Assembly (NCBI RefSeq): GCF_018139145.2
Contig: NC_059500.1
Location: forward strand, 59,859,607 to 59,923,606
DNA length: 64,000 bases
Source: Gymnogyps californianus
Lineage: Eukaryota; Chordata; Aves; Accipitriformes; Cathartidae
Direction: 5' to 3'
Under the pieces are notes generated by a model that saw only the letters and a program-made list of their open reading frames with translations, did no database searches and was not told where the DNA came from. Positions 24,935 through 36,532 of this stretch are shown here, piece by piece. Position numbers and translations under genes: made by a program. How positions within the stretch are numbered: the first letter of the stretch is position 1; every line of letters starts with the position of its first letter.

Positions 24935-25097
24935 AACCATGTGCTCAGTAAAAGGTAGGAATTTCTTGCTGCTGCCGGAGCTGTGGGGATATCTGGTGGG
25001 CAGATGGTTGGGAAGGGCAGGCAGTGGGCAGAGGTGCAGGGCAGAAGGGCCACTGCAGGGCTATGCCAAGCCACAGGCACAATAAAATCCGAGTGTG

Positions 25098-25162
25098 AGG
25101 TCCTGGCCTCGCTGAAGTAAATGGAAAATCTCACACTGGCTCTAGAGCCAATATTTCACCCA
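25098..25162. repeat. Old amniote interspersed repeat fragment
   Basis: gtcctggcctcgctgaagt, then aaatggaaaatctcacactg, ending near caatatttcaccc. This follows the pattern of the ancient repeat whose copies read tcctggccc..tgaagtcaatggcaaaactcc..ggatttcaccc. Family name uncertain. Confidence 0.45.
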
Positions 25163-27503
25163 GTATGAGCAAGATATTAAAAAGGAACTGATTAGAAGGG
25201 AGAAACCCTGGTAACCAGTGACCATGGAAAGGAAAACAGGAAAGGTACATGACATCTTAATGAGGCTTTAGTTTAGCAACACATTTTATTCTCTTAGGGA
25301 CTGATGCAGTATAAGACTGATTCCTCGACTCCAAATTTATCTGCTTTATTGGTTTTCTGTCACTGCCATAATTTTATCGATTTTTTTTTTTTAACAGTGA
25401 TACCGTAAGAGGCCTCTAAAGCTAAAACATAGAGCAAGTAAACTCTTCTACATTCATTTTACTTTGCAAGTCAGGCTCCTATGTTTAAATTTGGTGTTTC
25501 AAGGTGCACTTTGAGGCTTGTTGTAGCTTTATAAATGGCCCTTATGTGGGAATAGGAAAGGGAGAATTCTGTCCTCGAGGCTCATTTTTGATCTCCCTCT
25601 GATATGAGATTATTACCGCAGCGTGTTGCATCAGTCATGTTGGATATGCAGTAAATGACCTCGACTGTTAGGAAGCCATTAATCAACAAATCATCAACAA
25701 GATAAAACTTAGTGTCTCTTCTTGTGCCTTTGGATGTGAAGGACAGCGCCTGATTGTTCCCGAGCCGCTCTAATCAGAAGAATAATGCTGCTGGCTTCCT
25801 GGTGAGTTAGTGCGGTTTTGTTTTCCTGGTACCACATTTTCCTGGTGAGGATGTGAAGTCCTGCGGGCTGATATCAGGGGATGTTTTGCTGGCTGCTCAC
25901 CCGTTGCCAAGGAAATTCAGAAGCTGGAATTTCTTGATTTTATGGATATGAACAAGTTTGGGAGAGCTTGCCTGAGGCCTCAAACTGAAGGCAAGTGCAC
26001 GAGCGGCTTTGCTTGGAATAGTGATTTTTAAGCATGAAGAAGCATAAAAAAACAGTGTAGTATGTGCTTCTGCTAAAGCATTTGAGGGTTATCGTATCTC
26101 CCATTCTGAAGAGGTGCAGGGGGACAAGGGAAGCATGTTTTGTCATCTTGGAGTGCGAGAAGATTAGTATTTACAATCTATTGGTTTTTAGTGTTGCTGG
26201 TCCAGAGCACTAGCTGCTTCCATGATTCCCTTTGTTACGGCTCCAAGCTCAGTTCAATTTTCCTGGCATATATATTTGTATTTTACCTTTAACAGAGTTA
26301 GATCTTAAAATAGGTATTGGCTTTTGCAATGTTTCTGCTGCTCATGAGAATGCCTTAGTAAACCTAGCAGATATGTCCGACAGAAGAGGGAGAGTATCAG
26401 GAAAACTTGAATTGAACAGGTTTGAAATGTGGTACCCAAGCCTGTAACATGACCCAGTGACATGCACTCACCCCTGATATATTTTTAAAACACTCTAGAG
26501 TCAAACTCCCAGCCGATGCAGCTTTGTGCAGCTCTTTCTTATGTTCCCAGTTCACATTGTCTAAACATCTACTCATGCATGCCAAACTCTAGAGAGGTCC
26601 CCTCCATCCCTCCTGATATCTTTGGATTTCATTCAGAACTGTACAGTGGGGAAGTGAGCCTCAAACCGTGGCTTGCCTGTGCTCACAGTGCAATTCTTGG
26701 AGGAGCCAGATTCACTGGGTAACTGATAATCTCTACAACAGAGGGAACGCAGGGAATTTGTCCTTTGTTTCCAGCAGGAATATACCAAGAAACATGCCAC
26801 ATTTTGTTTTCTAAGTACCTATATCTCACTTTCTTTATGTAGTTAAATGATTTGCAATGAATGATATGTATACTCCACTTTATCTGCTATTGTATGATGC
26901 ATTGCAAATGAGATAGCAATTTTTAGGGCAGGGACTGTTGAACGGTTATGCGTGTGCATATGCTGTGTAACAGGATGGGGCATGGTTTCTAAGGGTTACC
27001 ACAGTAGGTATACATTCTCTATGCCTGGTAAAGCTGGGTGTCAAATCATAATATTTACTAAAAAGATACAACACTACATCCATACTTCTGTGTGGGAGAC
27101 TTCTGAAATAAAAAGCACAGCACCACTAGAACAAACACACCCTATTTGAGGGCACTAATAAATGTACTGTTTTGCGTTACACGCATTAAAAAAACCATGA
27201 CATATAGTACTCCCACCCGTGTTTATGTTTGGTGACAATGAGGAGAGGGACAATTAAGGTTTCAGGTGGTAATTGTAGAGATCAGCTGGTAATTCAGCTA
27301 AGTTACAGTTTTGCTAATGTGCTTCGTGACTGGTGAAATTCTGCTGTAAATCAGTGAATTGCATATGTCTGTGAGTGCATGCATTTAAACCATAAAAGCT
27401 TAAGACAGTATTACTGCGTTGCCCTACGGGATGGTAAACCTACTTACTCCACTGACTGACATTGTTGCTCAAGGAGATCAGTAGTAGACAGGAAAGCTAA
27501 ATC
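25163..27503. other. Intergenic DNA, no gene recognised
   Basis: Includes a possible conserved non-coding block at 25600-25770 and a MIR-like relic at 26655-26728. Otherwise nothing recognised. Confidence 0.55.
26655..26728 (-). repeat. MIR-like SINE relic
   Basis: gtggcttgcctgtgctcacag followed by ggaggagccagattcactgg matches the minus-strand MIR pattern (gtgacttgcc..gtcacacag..gcagagccagg..). Diverged. Confidence 0.4.
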
Positions 27504-27590
27504 TTGGTCTTGCAAACACTTCTGCATGTGCTCAACTTTAAAGCTGTGTAGCCTATTGGTGTTAATGGCACTCCTCAAGGGCTTAGAGAT
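27504..27590. repeat. Old amniote repeat fragment (tgcttaacttta type)
   Basis: tgcaaacacttctgcatgtg, then ctcaactttaaa and tggtgttaatggcactcc. Copies of this ancient palindromic repeat read gcaaacacttatgcacgtgcttaac..cccattgatttcaatgggact. Here it is diverged but collinear. Confidence 0.45.
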
Positions 27591-29584
27591 GAGTTGATTT
27601 TTAAGAGCTTGCAGGTCTGTAGGCTAATAGCATCCCAGTATCGGACCATAGGAGAAGAAGGAAAAAAATGTATCACAAAATGTGCTGTATTAATTCAACA
27701 AATGTATTTAAGTTTTAATTATTTATAGCATTTCAGAGTGTATTAGTAAATGTTCTGTAATGTATTGATAACAGTAGTGAAGTCTGAGTAATTTAAGATC
27801 TAATTACATCATCTTGCTATTAAGTCGTGCTTAGAAGTAGAAGAGAAAGCACCAATATGAGTTTGAACAACAAAATATGATTCAGCAAAAAAGCGCTGGT
27901 TGCACTAGGTTTCTAAAACTTTCAGGAATATTGAGTAGTAAGTATCTCTGCTTGTCTTAATAGATGGGATTATTTAGGTTAGTTGGATAACTTGGAGTAT
28001 TGGTTTACTCACAGCATATGTGGTAAGAGAAGCAGACTGTCCTATAATTTGTATTTAAAAGGTATTCAGAACCCACCAAAAACCTCCCCAACCTGCTCCC
28101 CATCAATTTATTCACGGAAGAGGCATTGCTAGCTTGCATGGACCAGGCTGGCACAGCAGGAACAAGACCTGGTGTACACACGGTGTTGTGGGATTGACCG
28201 CCACAGCCGTAAAGGCTAGTGCTGACACCAGCTGTGGTTTGGCAGGGACACTGCTGATGGGTCCAAAGGGCTTGTCCTGGCTGGCCTGGGCGATGAGCAC
28301 CATGAGGAAGAGGTCTCTGCCACAGCAAGCCAAGGCCAGATCACCAAGGAGGCATCCCGGCCTCCCACCAAAATACTAGGGGGGTGAAAATGGCTGTCAT
28401 GGCTGATGGGCAGCTGTGTTCAAGATGGCTTGCCTTGCTTGTCTTGCGTTGCCTACTTTATGGTGCTCTCCTTTATCTCCTCCCTAGCACTCTCATGGAG
28501 AGATCACCAACACGTACCCCTTATAAACGGATCGATAGACCGTAAAGGATGTTCACTAGGAAGATAAGACCTCGCTAGCTCATTGGCAATTATTTTATGA
28601 TATTTCTGATTATGATTCCATTTTAGCCATTTCAGTGCTCAGCAGTCTTCATTTGTTAGTGTTGATTATGGGAGTCCCTGCCTTGCTGGAATCTGAGTTA
28701 TTTTGACCAATAAATGTGAATTAAAATCAATAGAAATGTCATTAGCATCCCAGTGCTGTGAAAAATAATACAACCATTTCTCATGCATTCAGTTTATTAA
28801 AATTTGCTAAAGTGTGAAATATGTATGACAAGTAATGATGTTTTAATCTTTCGCCAAGGTAACAATTGAAAGCTGATTGATTCCATTCAGTAATTATAAA
28901 ATCAAAATGATGGAAGATTGTAATCAAGAAGGATTCTGTCTCATACTTTGTCACGCCTCCATGCAAGATAAAATTCTCATTTGTAACATCTCTGTTATCT
29001 GAAAATAAATCAAGCTCCTATTTGCCCCAGTTTAAATCTCATGGCTAGTTAGATAATAAACTTTTCTTTTTTTTTAACTCTGATGAGAAGATAAAAGCAG
29101 CCTGCACCCACCGAGGGGTTATATCCTCCTGTGTGCCACGGTACCTTAAAAGTTCTTTCTCCATTTCCAGGTATCCTTACACAGGGCAAGGCTGAGAGGA
29201 TGACTGCGTTGCGTTGCTGGGGTGCTGGCAGTTATTTTGGTCTTTGTGAGACAGCTGAACACCCAGTTCTTCCTCCTTCCCCTCCGGAAAAAAGCAATGT
29301 CGGCTTCTAAGTCAAACCATGGAAATGTCCTCAGAGCCTCATGGGCTCCTTGAGCGATGCCTGGAGCCAGTCAGGGTGTGCTGCCCTGCCAGAAACATGC
29401 CGTCCCACTGGCCGCTCACCTGCCGCTGAGGCACCCCAGAGATGCGAGTCCTGAATGAGCCAGTCAAGAGGCTGAACCTCCAAAACTACCCATGGATGTT
29501 TTGCTGGAAGTTACCCAAAAGAGATGAAATTCTGCTCTCAGTCGGCATTTCACTGTAATAGCGAGGTCCACTAAGAGGACAGGG
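27591..29584. other. Intergenic DNA with AT-rich blocks of conserved-element type
   Basis: No gene or transposon. The stretches 27660-27840 and especially 28560-29060 are AT-rich, CpG-poor, non-repetitive and rich in TAAT/ATTA cores, as in vertebrate enhancers. Confidence 0.45.
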
Positions 29585-29725
29585 CCTCGGGAGACTTGGC
29601 TTTGTTTCTGGCTCTGCCATTCATCTTGTGTGTGGCCTTGGGCAAGTCCTTTCCCTTCTCTGTGCCTCCCCTTGCCCACACACCCCTCTTTTGAACTGCA
29701 TAATGGCAGTAGAGATGACTTACTG
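29585..29725 (+). repeat. MIR SINE
   Basis: ggctctgccattcatcttg then tgtggccttgggcaagtcct and ttcccttctctgtgcctc closely follow the MIR core and tail consensus. The downstream part (tgcataatggcagtagagatgac) matches the continuation in degraded form. This is the clearest MIR in the window. Confidence 0.75.
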
Positions 29726-30285
29726 CAGTGCCATGGCTGGTTGGGTCTACATAAGTAAATAAACAATAAAGGCAGAATGGCATAATTTTTTAAAAAGGAT
29801 TCTGCTTGGCAAGATCTTGTGTTAACTAAAGATGGAAAAAATTGTGATATGTGAGGTTTCTCCACTTCTACTCTCTGCTTACCTTTGGTGGAAACAGGAG
29901 TCTCACCAGCTGGGGAATACAAACAATAGTAGGTGGCAAGTCCCAACCTACCAATGTAACTAGAGGATTAATTACTAATGGTCTGAAACCCAAGCAGGGA
30001 GTCAAAATAAACCCAGGTTATCTCTTCCCTCGCTTTAGACAGTAAGAGTAGTCTGTGGACCAGACAGCTACTCAGAGATGTCCTGGAGCAGAAATCAGTT
30101 TCCTTTCTGAACTGCTTGTTTTTGCCATCCAGATTGGGGAAGTGCTCAGCTATTTGTAAGTGTAGAAGCACATCTCTCTGAAACACTGGCATTTTAGGGT
30201 AGGCTGAGTGCTCTGCAATGAAATCCCAGATGCAGTGCAGTCGGGGGGTGGCCTCAGACAAATTTTAATGGGCTTTGGAATGGGG
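29726..30285. other. Intergenic DNA, nothing recognised
   Basis: Unique-looking sequence between the MIR and the old repeat at 30286. No exon or RNA gene seen. Confidence 0.5.
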
Positions 30286-30410
30286 CCCAAGTGTATCCCA
30301 AAGAACAGGAGAAGGAAGCTTTAGTTAGCCAAATCTCTAAGCATGTGCTTAACCATTGAAATTAATGAGAATTAAGCATATACTCGAGTCTTCTGCTGAC
30401 CTGTACCTTA
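30286..30410. repeat. Old amniote repeat fragment (gcatgtgcttaa type)
   Basis: ctctaagcatgtgcttaacc then attgaaattaatgagaatta and agcatatactcgagtcttc. This is the second inverted half-pattern of the same old family (aagcatgtgcttaac..attgacttcaatgggact..). Diverged. Confidence 0.5.
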
Positions 30411-32980
30411 ACTACTGAGTAACAAATACTGACCTGCAGAGACTCCGCATAAAACAGGGATATATCTTTTATATGCCCAAGAGAGACATGCCATTTAAAT
30501 AGCAGATTTCTTTGATTTTCTAGTGACATAGCAAAAGCAGAATTTGGCCCTGTGCTCCTTGGAAGAAGGAAATTTTAAATTATTATCAACTGCAGCTTCT
30601 CACTGCAACATTTTGCATGATGCAGGTTAATGGCTGTCTGCTAGAAAAGATGACTTCTCTGTTTCAGTCGTCTTAACAGGATTTTTGGCATCCTGCTCAT
30701 TAGAAGGGTTATTTTCTTTAACCATATTGCTATAGGAACGCATCTTTTAAGTATCCTGCTGCATTATTTTGACATGACCTTCATATCTTTTCAGCTTATA
30801 GTTTCTGGAATTCTCTCCCAATAAGAAGCGATGTTGCTGGGTGTGCTTTTTCTAACAAACCTTGATGGAAGATAAGGAAAAAGAGCTGATATATCCAATG
30901 GCTTGCTAATTTCAGGGTCAAAACAGATTTTAAGCATTGATCTTGCACTTGCTGATGAATCTGTTTGACCAAGCAGCTGGTGTATGAGATCTATCTGGCA
31001 GCACACAGAACACATTAGGAAAACAAAGAGAATGTGAGATTAAACTGAAAAGAGGCAGGAACAGCATTTCCTCACCGTTCTGCATGAAGGCAGAAGATGC
31101 TCTGAGAGGATACAAACTTATTGGACCTATGGCCTCTTCCCCCCATCAGATTATTCAAAGGTAAATTTGCTTTTCAATCTCTCAGACAGACCATTTCCCC
31201 CTCACTGGTATACTTATTTATTAGTAACATTATTTGTAAAATGCTAACTTCATTGCCTGCACTGTTATGATGTTATCTCTGTGTGCTTCTGTGAGAATGT
31301 AACAATGTCATGAAGAAAAATCATGTAAAAATGATGTGGGTACATAAAATGGGATTGACAAAATGTAATAAATCACTGCTGGGCTGAAGAACAGAGCTGC
31401 ATGTGTAATGAAATACTTCAGCATTACATCATCGTTTATGTAACATCTGGCAGAGCCTTGTATTTCAGTGCTGCTTTGAATCAGAATCATTTTTTCTCTC
31501 TGAGAAAAGAGAAAAACAAGCCATTAGGTTTTGCACATAGAAAACTGGAAAAAAAAGAAAAAAAAAGAAACCCTTGAAATATCCGTGTGAGGTTCCCTTG
31601 AGAAGTTCTGCCATCCCCATCTTGATACAGATAATATAATGTCTGAGATGCCTACAAATTGTTAACTTCCAAGCAGGATTTTTTCAGTTTTATAAGAGAA
31701 ACATGTCTTTAATGTGAAAGGGATTTTTTGAGGTTGTACAGTTAGTTTCCCCAAATAAGAGTTTTTCTAATTTGCATCATTACACATACACTGGGACCAG
31801 ACTGCTAGCAAAAAAACAGGTGTGAATTATATGTACTTGAGTGTTTTCCACAGGGATTTTTTTTTTCAAAGGAGAATTATTTTTCTGCCATTGTGGACTC
31901 CCGGTCCTGTCTCACACAGATATGTGGGTGCTCCTTCAGTGTGGACTCCTCCACCCCAGGCTGCCAGCAGAGTCTTCCTTGTCCCCAGGGTTCACCTGGG
32001 GTGCCAGGCAGGACAACATGATGTGCCGCTGGTGTGAATGTTAGTTGAAATGTATTTAATTAGCTGTTGCAGTAAATGAAGTCAGAAATGGAAGCATCTG
32101 CTACAAAAGTCTCTGGATGACACCCTGACCTGGCTGAATTCAGCAGAAGTTTTGCTATTAATTTTGAGGGGACTTGGCTTTTGCCTTGTGCCTCTTGCCT
32201 CTGAAGCCCCCCGGGAGGTCCTGGTGCGGTGGCCGCGGTGCTGTGCATGGTGCTGCAGGGATGCGGGCTGCCAGCCCTCCTGGCAGCGGTGACGCTCTCC
32301 TTCCCCAAACCTTTGGCGAGTAGCAGCTGCCCGGGATGTGGGAACAGGGCATTGGCAAGAACTCGCTGTATCTAAAAATAGGTGGTTTGCTTTCTTTTTT
32401 CAATACTCTACCGTTCAAGGAGGAAATAGGACAGGTTGCCAAAGAGAAATCACTGTTTGTTTAGCTCCTTTTCAGTTAATCAAATATCATGCAGATAAGC
32501 CACTGTTACCATAATTGCTCTTCTCCCAGGGATTTTCATACAGTATATTTATCCAGCAGTATAGGCCTGGCTGATACATACATAGAGCTAGTTGTTATAG
32601 CTATTATACTCCCCCTCCATATTTTCCCCAGGTTGGTACAGAATGGTACATCTTGATACGCTCTCGAGTAAAGTGCGATATGCGAGTCTGGTTTTTTGTG
32701 GTGGAAAGGGCAAGGGGAAGTGGAGCAGTCCGGATACAACAGTTACTGCTCTAGAAACCCGATGTGGTGCAGCCATCTGGAGTGCTTTCGTCCTTTCTGA
32801 GCAATTGTTAGAGTTACTGAAAAGTTTGTTTTCTTCATTTTTTAAACCAGTGATGACTTCTATTGATTTTCGTTTGGAGGAGAGAGGTGCTGTAGAGCAT
32901 GAATGTCGTCGCAAGCAGGACAGTAGAAAATTGGCAAAGGCAGAGGGAGGGAGGCAATGGCCGTATGATTGAAATGTAAG

Positions 32981-33050
32981 ATTTGGAGTCGGGATGTCTT
33001 ATTCCTATTTCTGATTTTCCTGCAGGTGACCTTGGGAAAAGAAATCACTA
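32981..33050 (+). repeat. MIR-like SINE relic
   Basis: atttggagtcgggatgtc, attcctatttctgattttcc and tgcaggtgaccttgggaaaag follow the MIR order (ggagtcag..ctggctctgcc..gtgtgaccttgggcaag). Confidence 0.45.
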
Positions 33051-36000
33051 TCAGGGCTGAAAGCTGGCCATGCGCAGGACCACAATGACTCTTACTAGCA
33101 GCAGAGGCAGCAGTGGGATGTTTTAGAATGAAAACCCCTCTTTCCAGCACCTGAGGTTTTTGGATGAACGTATTTTTCCCTTTCTTACAGGAGTGTCATG
33201 GCAATGTGCAGCTGACCTAGGGATTTCCAAGGGGAAGGAGAAACATTTTTACATCTCAGAGGCATGTCCATGACATTTTTGGTTGTTGGCATTGCAGGAG
33301 TGGAAGCAGACTGTCACATCAGGGTGGTACCGGGCAGGAGCAGGCTAAGGTTTGAGGACAAGGGCTCGTACAGGCTAAGCTCATCTTAGCGTGAAAACGG
33401 AGTTGTGATGATGCCATCTCAGTGGTGCCTGGGTGGGCAGAGGCGCTGGAGCTGGCTCGCTCCTGTCGCTGGCCCAGGGATGAGTCCCCATCCCCCACAA
33501 TCACCAAGGTCCTGTGGCTTCGCAGCAAGTTCACTCTGTGCAGGAGGAGATAAAGCATGGGTTTCCCCATTTCTATCAGCCTCTGTCCATAATAAGCTTT
33601 GCAACCATGCCACCTGTTCGGATTTACGACTACCTTACTCATATTTGCTTGCAGGATGACTTGGCTCAAATCAAGGGCAAGCTGCGGCTAGGATCCAGGC
33701 ACCTCCAGGCTAGTAACCCTTAAAATGGATCCCTCTCCCCAAAGCCAGTGCCCAGTGCATGGCTTGAGGTCCCCCTTACCTGCACCAGCACCTGCGCTGA
33801 GCATGGGCAGCTGTCACCATCACTGCCACTGCCGTCTGCCTGGACAAAGGGCTGCGAGTGACCAGCGTGGCCGCACCAGCCTGCGGGCAGAGGGACAGTA
33901 ACCGACCTGCCATTGCTCAGCAATCAAAGATTTGAATAGTCTTAATGAGTTAATTCACCACCTAGCAAATGTTTCCCTGCTGGCGTAACAGATGAAGGAG
34001 CAATAATGGTTACAGGGAAAGAATTTTGTATGGGATGCATAACAGTGTCATTTCAGATTTGTTTCTTTTTACGTCTTGACAGCTGTTTAGCGTTACACAG
34101 ACGTATGTATTGGTAATTTTTCCCATCATTTCTACAGCATGAAGCTGCACTTATTTCCCAGATTTTCTGTTTAATTCAGCCAAGCAATATTCAACTACCT
34201 ATTTAAACAGGAGGTTGGGGACAAACAAGGCTGGGCTGGAAGAAGAATAGATTGGTAAAATCACAGCTGTCTGTGGAAAGGTGCCTCCAGCAGGCTCTGC
34301 TCCCTGCCTCTCTTCCTGCTGATTTTGGGGAGCTGCAGGGACAGGGGAAAGCAGAAGGGAGGCAAATCCTTCATCTCCTACCGTGGCCTCTGCCCAGGCT
34401 CTCTGTTCCCACTAGGCTGATATTGTTTGGCAGGACTTTTCTGGCAGGAGAAATATTAAAGTGAATAGTTCTCATTGTGAGCTGGTAGGCTAAAGATTGC
34501 CACCAGCACACCATGTCAGGTCCATGCAAAATATTCAAAGAACTTCTGCTGCCTAAGGTTGTTCCTGCCTTGTTTCTTCCCCGAGCTTGTTATTCACAGC
34601 AACCCGTACCAAAGCTATTGGCCTATTCCTCATTGGTCTTCCATTGTGTTTTGTTTGCTTTGAGCTTGTGATGTTTGGCTGACACATGCCAAGTTATTCC
34701 CGATTTATTGCAGATGAAGTCAGAATCAGAACCATTATTTGAAAACAATAAGTTTGGGATATATAGTTTGGGTATTTTTTCCCTTTGTTCTCTGCTATTT
34801 GATGGTTTGCTTCCAATGTTCCTTCCTGCTGACTTCCAATAGAGGTTTCTTGCTTTATAAACAACTGGATTGATTTCCAATATGGACTTTTACTTCCTTG
34901 AAAAAGATCTCCTCAGGGGAAATTGGCAGTTCTCTCTGTATGTATTTTCTTATTTGCATTTACTTGGAGGGGTTTGGAACCCAGAGACAAGATTTACGTC
35001 AACAAATCCCTCTCCCTCTTATCCAATTTAGTTGTTTTAACATAATACAATCATTTGCTAAATCAAACTGATGGAGCGGTTCCTAAAGGCATTACACCAA
35101 CTGTATATCTGGAATCATATTCGCCTTCTTTTATTGCATTAGCACCAGGCTTGAACTTTTCAAATTTGCATTGTGCTTTGCAGAAGTTCTCAGGATATTT
35201 GAAGCAGTTTATAGCTGAAATCTGGTGTGTTTTAAACAGAGACCTGAGAGTGAAGTATAGAGCAAGGCTTGTGCAGAGACGAGATTATAGTTTCATGGAA
35301 AAAGTAGAAACCGGAATGAGAAAGCAAGAAGAATATTGCATTTGCTGGGTGGTTTTGGAGGCACTGCAAAGTGGGTGCTGTGTTACAACACTGATTCTGG
35401 ATGTCTCACCAGACTCTCTAAAAGGTTTTATTTCTTCTCTTTGAAGAAGCTGCTGAGTAAGGGTCTGGCATACAGCAAAGGTGTATGAGCAGAGAGTGCG
35501 CGGGGGAATGCACTTAATACCTGGGATGTAATCTGGTGATGCTTCTGCACTGGCTTTTGGCAAATACGTCTCTTGTTATTTGAACATTGTGTTTCTTTTC
35601 GCCATATGGGCTGCCACTATCCTTCTCAAGATACGCTTGTAGTACTAATGAGGGGAATTTTCAAAGACACAAATGAGACTTTCATGCTCATTTGTGCTTT
35701 TGAATATCTCCTCCCTTGTTCTTGCATGGTTATTTCAGTGATAATTCTTGGTCACCTGGAGCAGCGGGTAGTTTGGAACAAGCTGGTGAACGCAAGCTAT
35801 ACAGAAAATAAGCCCAAGAACATACAGCGTAGGTGTGAGGGGAAAAAGGAAGCTCAGACGACATCAGTTCGGGCAAAGAACTGAGTTCCCCAAGCTATGG
35901 GATGGAGAGGTACGTTGGTGCGACCCTCCGTGTGAACAGGACTGCAGTGCCTCTGGTCCCAGGGGAGTTTTTGTGAAACCTCCCAGTTTCTCAGCGCTTG

Positions 36001-36507
36001 GGACATATAGTTAAATCATAGCCCAGCTGACTGCTCGCATGTTACTGAGATCTGACTGTCACTTAGATGATGAAAATCTCAATTTGCTCATAACTGGATG
36101 CCTTAGGGCACTGTTAAAAGGTTGTGGAAGTACCTGATTCCAGTCTGGTGTCATTTGGTACCTCTTCCCACTTTCCACAGCAGAGACCAACTAATCCTTT
36201 TGTAAGTTGCGTCCCCTTCACATGTGCTGGCAGACAAAAACGGGCGCAAAGGAGGTTGTTGGGGCGCATTACTAGATCCAAGAAATCACCTCGCAAAAGA
36301 GGAGTACATCAGCAGTGGAGCACTGAGGGGTACTTGCAATTGCAATTCCTGGGCAATGAGTCTGGCCCACTTTAAAAGCATTCATTTCCACTCCCCGCCT
36401 CCTCTGAAATGTCACAACTAACTATTGGACATTATGAATAATGAATTGGCATAAGATAGCTGACAGCTGGAGAGTGTTCTCTGTTTTAAGTGCAAACCTT
36501 ACCTTTT

Positions 36508-36532
36508 AATAAATAAATAATAATAATAAAAT
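36508..36532. repeat. (AATA)n/(AAT)n simple repeat
   Basis: aataaataaataataataat, short A/T tandem run. Confidence 0.8.

Larger units (their letters stand above)
17921..25097. other. Intergenic DNA, no gene recognised
   Basis: Unique-looking sequence with short low-complexity tracts at 20068-20086 (ggct), 23675-23765 and 24868-24934, and a possible old repeat at 21190-21235. No exon, RNA gene or intact transposon seen. Confidence 0.6.

Noticed and set aside
35055..35444. 129-codon open frame
   Set aside because: No domain or splice signals; not conserved in any family I know.
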